Assembly (NCBI GenBank): GCA_964036045.1
Contig: OZ038395.1
Span: 7,815,465-7,879,464, forward strand
Direction of reading: 5' to 3'
DNA from: Eutreptiella sp. 'Long Island Sound 2002'
Taxonomy: Eukaryota; Euglenozoa; Euglenophyceae; Eutreptiales; Eutreptiaceae
DNA length: 64,000 nucleotides
Part shown: in pieces, positions 56,624 through 64,000 of the stretch
Numbering within the stretch: position 1 is the first letter of the stretch
Layout: every line of letters starts with the position of its first letter
Notes under the pieces: model-generated
The model's database searches: none
What the model saw: only the letters and a program-made list of their open reading frames with translations
What the model was told of the DNA's origin: nothing
Position numbers and translations under genes: made by a program

Positions 56624-56828
56624 GTAGGAAGGAGAGTGCACGTGGGACTGGGAAGGGCCTGGCAGCGAGGGTGGGGCCCAGGTGTCGGACAGGAATTAGG
56701 GGCCAGGCTGAGGGCTCGGGAGGGGCTGGCGGTCCGCCGCCAACCGTTTGTGCCCCCCGTCTATCGGTCGGCCACCAGCCGCTGTCCCTCCGCCGCCGGC
56801 CGCTGCGCACGTCCGTCGCATCCCCCAG

Positions 56829-56942
56829 GCCTGATCGGCATGTGTCTCCAGCCCGGAACGGCCGCGCAGCGAGACATGGACGTCCCGGCCATCGAGGTCC
56901 CTGCCCATCTGGGCCAGGGGGCGTACATCGGCGGGTGCCCAG
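56829..56942 (+). CDS. Exon 24: 38-residue mini-module
   Basis: 114 bp, phase 1-1 (CATCCCCCAG acceptor, G|GTGCGT donor). It reads GMCLQPGTAAQRDMDVPA then IEVPAHLGQGAYIGGCPG. The layout CxxPGT...xxVPxxxVxAHLxxGxxxGxCxG matches a short motif known from many bacterial surface or secreted proteins (the C..PPG...TI.V...AV.AHL.HGD.LG.C type). As far as I know it has no settled function. It is the smallest exon in the window and has a sharp match at both ends. Confidence 0.75.
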
Positions 56943-58562
56943 GTGCGTTTCCGTGTGCCCGCGCCCGCGCCCTGTGCCCCTGCCTCTTCGCTTGGATTGG
57001 GCCGAAAGTGGGGCCGCGCCCCCAGGGGAGTGGCCGCCGTCGGGGCAGAGACCTGCAAATGTGGGGTGGCACCGCTGTTCGCCCGCAAAAGGCCATCCGG
57101 GCCTCAGATTCTTCGCGCACGCAGAGCCACCTCCGATGAATGAAATCGCAGTGCTGGACCTGAAGCATCGCCGGCGCCGGCGTGGGAGGGCCGTCAAGGG
57201 GCAGCAGCAGCGCTTGTGAGTAGCGGGACAAGTCAATGGCCCACCCTCACACTTTGTTCGCTCAACTTTAAGAAATGGGATGCGGTTTGTCGCGCCAGAA
57301 TTTGTAGCTTCGGATGTTGCAGACACACGAATACCCCCCCTTCAAACCTAGGAAGTATCCAGTTTTCCGGATACCTCCGGATACCTCCATTTTCCCCATT
57401 TTTCCATCCGGATGCTTGGATACTAGGTTTTTTATTGACGGCCCTGTGGGGAAGCAGGTTGCCTTTAGGAAAAATGGGGAAAATGGGACCTGCCCGTGTC
57501 CCATTTTTCACCCATTTGCCCCCCCATTTCTACACCATTTTCCTCCATTTTTCTTTCTTGTTGGAACATTTTCATACATTTCCCATGATGTATTTGCAAC
57601 AACTTCCCATTTTCCCCCATTTCCCCCCATTTTCCCCCATTTTCCCCATTTTTCCAGTGGCCTGCTGGATGGATACTGGGATACTCCGGATATGGATACT
57701 TCCTAGGCCTGCCCCTTTCCACCGTGCCAAGCCCCCGTTCCATGTCCCCCGATGGGGCAAATGCCTGGAACGGCTGTGCACCGCCGATGTGTAACAGTTG
57801 GGGATCCCCCAGGCCCTGCGTCACATTCCCCACATCACATGTGGTGAGCACCCTCCCAAATTTCACGGTCTGGGACAAGAACTGATTTGTCCGGCGCCGG
57901 CACGGGAGGGACGCCAAGGGCTCTCCCTCCGGCCCCCCTGCGCTCGGCGCCGCCCGCCGGGGTCCAGACTGCACTGCAACACCCCCCCCGCAGCGGGAAA
58001 GATTCCCGGACCCCCCCCCCTCCGTCCTCCCGGCTCCCGGTGGTTCATATTGATTGTGCCTCACGTATCTCCATGGACAAACAAACTGATGCAGTTTGAA
58101 TGATGATTGCGCCCCTCCCGCACTGGAGGATTCCCTCCTCAAAAGGTGAAGAATTACGTATACCCGGAAGGACCAATCTGCATACTCCATCAGCCTTCAT
58201 GCCCCCCCCCCCCCCCACATTACAGTCAAGCTGGCAACCTGGTTGTCAGTAGGTGTCAGCGTGGATGTCAGTGTGGGCGTCAACGGGTGTCAACGTCAGT
58301 GTCAACGGATGTCATTTTGGGCGTGCGCCCAGACATGCCACTAGTGTCCGGCAGGGGTACTGAGTTCCGTTGGAATCAGCCCAATACCATGTGCCACTCG
58401 GTAATATCCGCTGCTGTCGCCACCACAACTCAGTAGGAACCGGTCGCATCCTGTGTCTGACGCAGTAAGATCCAGCCCCCACGCGCGGCCTGGCAGACGC
58501 TAGTGCCGGCTCCGCGTGCGCCTGCAGAGTGCCGCCCCGGCAGCCCTGCCCTCTCCTGTCAG
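56943..58562 (+). other. Intron 24
   Basis: Partial family C (57440-57720, rich in CCCATTTTCC), C runs at 58009-58020 and 58201-58217, a TGTCAACG/TGTCAGCG stretch (58240-58315), and family G (-) at 58315-58510. Confidence 0.55.
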
Positions 58563-58920
58563 AGCCGTGGATGACCGTGGTCCAGCTGAACGACGCGGGC
58601 ACGGCGGTGCTCACCGACGTGGGGGAGATCTCCTTCAATAAGGCCTTCCGCCTGTGCCCCGTCGTGATGTACAGCCGCAACGGCGCCATGCACTCGGTCT
58701 ACAAGCGCACCAGCCCCGTCCCGGCCGGCTTCAACGCCTACAGGGTCTTCACGGACACGTGGGCCTCCGCGCACAACGCCCTGGGCACGGACTTCGAGCT
58801 CTACGACAACATGGGCGACCTGCAGAGCGACGCCGACCCCTGGACGTTCTGCAACTACGACGACCCCGACGTGGCATACCCGCGGGATTGCGGCAAGCAC
58901 GGGTTCGTTGCCAACCAGTG
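58563..58920 (+). CDS. Exon 25: first part of an unrecognised split module
   Basis: Starts phase 1 (CTCTCCTGTCAG) and ends phase 2 (TG|GTATGC). WMTVVQLNDAGTAVL, FRLCPVVMYSRNGAM, FNAYRVFTDTWASAHNALG, FELYDNMGDL, PWTFCNYDDPDVAYPRDCG. The last codon is split TG/G and restores Trp with exon 26, giving FVANQW-FSKPGG. I do not know the family. The PWTFCNYDDPDV...PRDCG core is distinctive. Confidence 0.82.
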
Positions 58921-59934
58921 GTATGCACGTGCCCCCCCCCCCCCCCCCGCCGGTGATGTGTTAGAACGGCCGTACACCGCAGGAGAAGGGGGGGTACCCA
59001 CCCACCACTCCTCCTCCCCTTCCAATGTTTAAGGCTGACAGCCAACATTTTGCTTCGGCCCCTTCGGCGCCAAGAGGATTGAAGCCTCAAAATTTTCGGC
59101 CCCCCTTCGGCGGGGGGCATAGGGGGACCCTGGGAGGCGGGGGGTCCCAGCCAAACCCCCCCCCCCCCCCCCGGGCGGAACCTTCGTCGCGCCCACCCGC
59201 AGGCAGACGAGCACAGGCGGTTGGTGGGCCTGCGGCAGGGGATTCCCTGACAGCCCCCACACCGGGAGGTCTCATTCCAGGCAAGGGGGATGGGAGGGGG
59301 GGGATGTCGAGCAGCCACTGGCCTCAACGGTGGTTGCCCGGTCAAGGGGAGCAGATGCTGCCCGGCCGGTGACTTGTTGACGACCGGCACCGGAGTCCGT
59401 CGGTTTGTTTCGGTTGTGCCGCCAGGGACACACAGGCCCACGGCAGCATCCACGCCATCCACATGGCAGTGTGCACGCCGCCCGCGCGCTCGGACGTAGC
59501 GCCATTCGACCGCGCACTGGGCTCTTGCCTGGAGGCGTCCTGCTTTGTCTCGAGTTGTTTCCGGTTCGATAAGCAACCCGTCGTTTCAAAAGGTGTTCAT
59601 ACGTGCGGGGGGCAGCTGCGCTTTTGTGCTGTGGCTTTGAAGGGCGCTGAGTGGAAACCCGGCATGCGACTAGCGTCCAGCAGGGAAACTGGTGCTCAGT
59701 AGCGATCGGCCCCGTATCAAAGGCCACTCGGAAATACCCGCCCCCCGCACCACCGGAACTCAGTAGGAGCATGCCGCGTCCAGCGTGTGGCTCAGTAGGA
59801 CCCTGCTCCATCGGATCATGTCTGAGGTGGCCGACGCTCGTTCCAAGTCTGGTGGTCACTGAGGGGCACTGAGGGGCAGGGGACGCACACCCCCACACAC
59901 GCAGGCACACCCGTGTCCGCACCGCGCACACCAG
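58921..59934 (+). other. Intron 25
   Basis: C runs directly after the donor and at 59155-59172, and family G (-) at about 59660-59830. No other content recognised. Confidence 0.55.
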
Positions 59935-60313
59935 GTTCTCCAAGCCCGGCGGCAGATTCAGCGCGCGCGGCATCAACTCCGGTGCCTACCTCGCCCTGTG
60001 GGGCGGCACCAGCTGTCCCTCCGCGTACGCCGACACCGGGATGAGCGACCGCTGCAGCCTGAGGTACTGCAACGCCCACGCCAGCCTGCAGGGCCAGTAC
60101 TGCAACGGGGCCGAGTGCACCACCAGCGCCCAGGCGGCGGCGTGCCTGCAGCACTTCGTCGACAACGGGAGCCCCAGCGTGCCCAACCCGATGCTCTCCT
60201 GCACGACCCCCGGCGCGCCGGCCAGCAACGACTGCAGCCTGCAGTACTGCAACGCCCACCTGGACCTGCAGAACGCCTACTGCAACGGCGTGGCCTGCAC
60301 GACGCCCGAGCAG
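59935..60313 (+). CDS. Exon 26: end of the split module plus tandem YCNAH cysteine repeats
   Basis: Starts phase 2 (CGCACACCAG|G), ends phase 0 (CAG|GTCCGC). FSKPGGRFSARGINSGAYLA completes the module of exon 25. After SCPSAYADTGMSD come two repeats: RCSLRYCNAHASLQ, YCNGAECTTSAQ, ACLQHFVDNG, then DCSLQYCNAHLDLQ, YCNGVACTTPEQ. The second repeat is finished by exon 27 (ALKCLKDYLSTG), so the phase-0 intron cuts it at the same kind of boundary. Repeat length is about 65 residues. Function unknown. Confidence 0.85.
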
Positions 60314-60360
60314 GTCCGCCCTCCCCTTCCCGGCCCTGAGCCCTCCCTCTCGTCTTACAA

Positions 60361-60566
60361 CAAGGTCACGTAGTTCAGCGGTCATGCACGTGACGCCTGA
60401 ACTGGAGGTCCTTGATTCGAATCCCGGTGGGGTCGGAACGCAGTGTCCTAGGCGCTAGGGTGGCTGTGACGCCGCGAGCCGGAAGGGATGCTGCGAGGGG
60501 CAGGTAGGGATCACGGTTACGCTGGAGTTCGGAGTACGCCCGAGCACTTTACCTTTACCTTTACCC
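60361..60566 (+). repeat. tRNA-derived SINE-like element with CTTTAC tail
   Basis: A-box-like TAGTTCAGCGG at 60371 and B-box GATTCGAATCC at 60414, 43 bases apart, then an unrelated body and a terminal ACTTTACCTTTACCTTTACC (60547-60566). This is the layout of a tRNA-headed SINE with a short tandem-repeat tail. Confidence 0.6.
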
Positions 60567-60596
60567 TCCCTCTCGTCTTCCGCCTCACCTCCCTCC

Positions 60597-60690
60597 TCCA
60601 CGGGTCCCGGTGGTGCAGTGGTCGGTGTGCCTGCCATAAGTCTGGTATTTCCAGGTTCGATCCCCCGAAGAGGGAGCACGGGTTGTACCA
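60597..60690 (+). repeat. Second tRNA-like retroposed sequence
   Basis: A-box-like TGGTGCAGTGG at 60611 and B-box GGTTCGATCCC at 60654, again 43 bases apart. The acceptor ends do not pair over seven bases, so it is not a functional tRNA gene. Confidence 0.5.
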
Positions 60691-61924
60691 TGTGAGTCCG
60701 TGGCAAATGCACCGTGTGAAGGGACGAGGGAAGTACCAGCCAGGCTATTGCTTAGGGAGAACCCCCCCCCCCCCCTTTGGAGGGGGGGGTCAGAGGCCAA
60801 AAAAAGTTTGTGTACCGAAAATCGGCCTCAAATTTCCGGCCCCTTTAATAAATTCCATTTTTTGCCGGAGGACAGTTTGTTCTGATGCGGGTGGGTGGGT
60901 GGGTGGGTCGGCGGGGGCTGGCCAGGGCCCCAAACAAGCCCCCCCCCCCCCCCCCGGGTCGTTAAGCAATGGCCTGGTACCAGCGGACCAAACGATGACA
61001 CGCGATGCACGCTGCATGGGATGCGCAGTCGCACTCCTGTGCGCACACCTCCGCATCCGTCGTTACGCAAGGCGGAGGGCAAAGCGCATGCGACTCGACG
61101 AAGATGGCTGCGATACGTGCCCAGAACAGCGGCTTGGTGGACTTTCATTCCAGGAAAGGGAACGGAAGGGCAGCGTGAATGGCAGTCGGCCAATTGGCGC
61201 TGAAAGCTGCAGACAAAGAAACCAACCGTGGCGTCATGCCACCCCCCCCCCCAACCCCAACCCGTCCGTGGACAAACAAAGTGGGTAATTTCTTCTCCCA
61301 AACGAACAACTGCGCACATTCCGAAGTACTCACTGACACATTTACTATCCGTTCAAGGCCTCAGCCCCCCCAGGGGGGTTGGGGGTTGGCACAAGGCCTC
61401 GGCATCTCATTGGTTGCCTTTGGCGTCGCCTATTGGCCTCTCGCCACTGCTCATTCTGACCCTCTGTGGGCCCGAACGTGTTTTGGTTGTGTCAACGGAC
61501 GGGGGGGGGGGGGTATTTCGTAAGGGGACAATTTCGGTGTTCAGGTGCCGGCATTTTCCCCACAAACTGTTTTTGCGCTATTTGGGACACTTCCTGCCCC
61601 TGGTGCGTCCTCTCTGGCGGCAGTAGCCCTGTACTGTTGCGCTGTTGTCGGCAGTCCGTCTGTTCGTCACGTCCGTTCATCTTCCCCGCTTTGGGAGTCA
61701 GAAGGTCAGAAGTTGGTGGTGAGAAGCCGCATTTTTTGACAGTTGGGGGCTGTTTGAATTTTCCTGCGTCCGATGGCCCCGCATCAAAATTGGAAGTGTG
61801 CCAAAAATTTCCCCTCACGAACCCCCCCCCTCCTTTGTACCCGGAAACGGCCCCACACTCCGTCACCCATCCCTCCCTCTGCTGCCTCGTCTCCCATCCG
61901 CCCTCGCTGTGCGCTGGCCCTCAG

Positions 61925-62243
61925 GCATTGAAGTGTCTGAAGGATTACCTGAGCACAGGGCAATCGGCGGGCCGCCTGCCCGATCCCACAGTCTCTTGTG
62001 CCGCGGCCTGCGACCCCGTGAGGGTGTACGTCGGCAGTTCGCCCTCCGCGACTCGAACGGTGACTCCCGCCGAGCCAGTGGGCTTCTGCCCGGCCGTGTG
62101 TGGGCGCGGGTGCCGCACCAACACGGACTACTCGGCCGCCGGCGACACGTTCGGCGTTGTCGTCAGCAACGGGCAAGTCACGGTCACGCGCACGGACTCC
62201 TCGTCGGGCTGGAGCATGCACTTGGAGCTCCCGTGCTGCAAAG
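61925..62243 (+). CDS. Exon 27: end of a YCNAH repeat plus module X, copy 2
   Basis: Starts phase 0 (CTGGCCCTCAG|GCA) and ends phase 1 (G|GTGCGC), 106 codons. ALKCLKDYLSTGQSAG completes the second YCNAH repeat of exon 26. Then PVRVYVGSSPSATRTV, FCPAVCGRGCRTNTDYSA, TFGVVVSNGQVTVTRTDS and SGWSMHLELPCC follow, a full second copy of the module in exon 12. Confidence 0.86.
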
Positions 62244-63778
62244 GTGCGCCGATGTCGGGGTTGTTGTGGCTGGAGGAGGCAGGGGATATAGCCCCCCTTT
62301 TCCCAGTCCCATATCCTTCCATTCCCAGGCCTGCGCTAGAAGGGGCGGGGTGGAACACAGGAACACAGGCCGCAGCACCCGCATCTGACTTCACAATGAA
62401 ATTGTTGGTCACACGCCACGAATTTCGCCAGAGGGAAATCTGGCCACTTTTCTTGACGGCGAAATTTCCCCCACGAAATTACCCCCCCTCCTGTACGCAC
62501 TGGTTTTCGTTAGTAGGAGGAAGTGGTCTGCGGCCCACGACATGTCATAGGCGCCTTTCACTGTAGCAGACGAGTGAAGCGCAGAAGACCAAAAACGTCC
62601 ACTACTCCAGGTCCTATGAGCTATCTTCTGGCTGGCATGAAACACAGTAGATGGTGCAACACACCGGGATCATGAGCCATCGATTACCTCTGCCCCCCTC
62701 CCGCAGTGGACGCCCCAGTCCACCCGTGGCTGAGATACAATCCCCCCCCCCCTTGTAATAGCCATGCCCTTGTCCAAGCTACAGTAGGCGTAGGGACCGT
62801 ATGAATTTGGTACCTAATTTTAATTCGGTACCAAATGTAGTGCAGCCACCCAAGACATGGGTTTGGTGACAAATTTGCCAGTTACATGGGGTTGTGAGTA
62901 GTGTACTTTACAAGAGACCACATGCAAGGCAATTTCATTCCCAAGAACTTGAAGTTGCCTGAGCCCAAACCAGCCCCTAAACCTCGGGCAAAGGCATCTT
63001 CAAAGGCATCTTCAAGTAGTGAGCATGTGGAGTTGTTCCGCATGGTGTATGATCGCAAGAAGGGTTTCCAAGCCGAACATTTGTAGGCTTCTCATGCCTC
63101 ATTGCTTGTAGGAACATGGGTGTGAACCTGAAGTTTCATGTTTCAAACACTTTCTTGTGTTTACATGCCTTTGGGAATGTGGGCGGAGGTTAAGGTGCAC
63201 TCATACCATGCACTCACCCACGTGTGTGTGTCGGTAGTTGTATGTGTTGTGCACAAGCCACGCCCTTGTCTAAGCTACAGTCGGCGTAGGGACCGTATTA
63301 ATTTGGTACTTTTGCATAGCCATTTCAAAGGGGGGGGGAGGGTACATAGCCCCACCCGTGTGACATTCCGTCGGGTCGCTGTTTCGTTGCGGGGCCCTGG
63401 ACAGTCACCCATTCTTCCCTTTGCGTGCTGCGTCGGGTGGCCTCCTCTCCTCCTCCCTCGCTCTCCAGCGCAGGCCCTGTCCCGCCCCCCTATCCCCTCC
63501 TGTTCCCCTTGCAACTACCATTCGCAAACCAGCCTCAACAGGCTGGTGCCCTTGACCCGTCCCATTTCTGCGGTCACGCCCCTCCCCCCCCCCCTCCCCC
63601 ACCATTGTGCACCATCGGCGCCAACCGCCGCCGGCCACCGTCGGTTACCCGCCAACCGCCGTGAATTGGCAGCCAGTCTCAAGGGAACTCGAAAACCCGG
63701 TGGCAGGTCCTCGTGGGAGGCCTCCCTCCCCACGAACCCCCGGGCCCCTGGTACTCCCCCGCGTCCTCTGCCCCGCAG
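62244..63778 (+). other. Intron 27
   Basis: Family F (-) at 62375-62490, family E element (62741-63339), the inverted end of family B (63350-63440), and a pyrimidine-rich run-up to the last acceptor. Confidence 0.6.
62741..63339 (+). mobile_element. Family E element, long copy with small open frame
   Basis: Starts in a C run with TTGTAATAGCCATGCCC and CAAGCTACAGTAGGCG; ends with GCATAGCCATTTCAAAG and a G run. It shares GTGCAGCCACCCAAGACATG and GTTTGGTGACAAATTTGCCA with the 14.2 kb copy. A second CTAAGCTACAGTCGGCGTAG lies near its right end. It encloses a 61-codon frame (62901-63086) with KPAPKPRAKASSKASSSS. Confidence 0.65.
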
Positions 63779-64000
63779 GCACCCCCGCGCCGCCCGCGAG
63801 CCAGTGCCTCGTCCCCCCGCAAAAGATCCTGGACTTCGGCTGGAGCGACACGACCCGCGGGTGGTACGACATGCAGGGGACCGGGTGCTGCAACGACTTC
63901 TGCCGCTGGGTGGGCACGGGCGTCAACACGCCCGGCGGCTGGTGGGCCTGCGCCTTGGCCGGGGCCCTCGACCCGTACTCCGCGGACGGGCGCTGGCGGC
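63779..64000 (+). CDS. Exon 28 (partial): unrecognised Cys/Trp-rich module
   Basis: Starts phase 1 after TCTGCCCCGCAG and is open to the window edge. After a Pro/Ala linker: CLVPPQKILDFGWSDTTRGW, GTGCCNDFCRWVG, GGWWACALAGALDPYS. The GxGxCNDxCRWVG...WxCALAG pattern is one I recall from algal and protist extracellular proteins, function unknown. The 3' end is cut by the window. Confidence 0.8.

Larger units (their letters stand above)
54463..56828 (+). repeat. Decayed right flank of the array, then mixed repeats
   Basis: 54463-55380 contains diverged unit fragments (GATGTTTTCTTATGCCCCGACTGAACG at about 54882, TGTGCTGTCGTTGGCAATTCG at about 54707). GTGCGCACGCAGT clusters lie at 55513-55550 and 56148-56192. 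A tRNA-like sequence (-) is at 56262-56335, a family A copy at 56372-56515, and a family E element at 56513-56623. The acceptor of exon 24 follows. Confidence 0.65.
60314..61924 (+). other. Intron 26
   Basis: Two tRNA-like retroposed sequences (60361-60566 and 60597-60690), C runs, and a family A copy (-) at 61370-61500. No exon seen. Confidence 0.6.

Noticed and set aside
60371-60440. Functional tRNA gene
   Set aside because: A and B boxes are present but acceptor and anticodon stems do not pair properly; it is better read as a SINE head.

Overview
The window reads as nuclear DNA of a eukaryote. Coding sequence lies in short GC-rich blocks of about 40-170 codons, all on the + strand. Each block is bounded by AG at its left edge and GT at its right edge, with roughly 0.5-2.7 kb of repeat-filled non-coding DNA between blocks. 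I find no bacterial gene layout, ribosome binding sites or operons. The domain mix (kringle, MAM, F-type lectin/F5-8C, von Willebrand A, ricin-type lectin, CBM6-like modules and several unnamed cysteine-rich modules) suits a secreted or cell-surface protein of a microbial eukaryote such as an alga or other protist (a chromerid or similar alveolate is one guess) or an early holozoan. I cannot fix the taxon from sequence alone.

The main content is 28 exons, about 8.6 kb of coding sequence or some 2,880 codons, that are best explained as part of one giant modular gene entering at the left edge and leaving at the right edge. No start codon, signal peptide or stop codon of the gene lies inside the window. 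Nearly every exon is phase 1-1, the symmetric class that can be shuffled without breaking the frame. The exceptions are introns that cut one domain in two, and there the phases of the neighbouring exons match (0/0, 2/2, 0/0). Layout: 1-20.7 kb holds a vWA end, two CBM6-like modules, an F-type lectin, a split MAM domain, two kringles and unnamed modules. 23.4-37.7 kb holds two small Cys modules, two unnamed modules, a third kringle fused to a ricin-type half, two unnamed modules, then the other ricin half fused to a vWA domain. 40.4-43.5 kb holds a second split MAM domain. 56.8-64 kb holds a 38-residue mini-exon, a large split module with tandem Cys repeats, a repeat of the 20.5 kb module, and a last partial module. 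Together the modules suggest a lectin-like adhesive or matrix protein.

Between 43.5 and 56.8 kb there is no recognisable exon. This 13.3 kb stretch carries about 13 copies of a nearly identical 629-bp tandem repeat (46.3-54.5 kb) with decayed copies on both flanks. It would be one long intron if the gene is continuous; otherwise it separates two related genes.

The introns are crowded with dispersed repeats that I grouped by eye. They include two complete non-autonomous hAT-type elements with 8-bp target duplications, three elements whose inverted ends start in C/G runs, a palindromic-end family that stops just upstream of splice acceptors, tRNA-like retroposons, microsatellites, minisatellites, and very many poly(C)/poly(G) tracts. 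All family assignments are from direct reading; no database search or alignment program was run.
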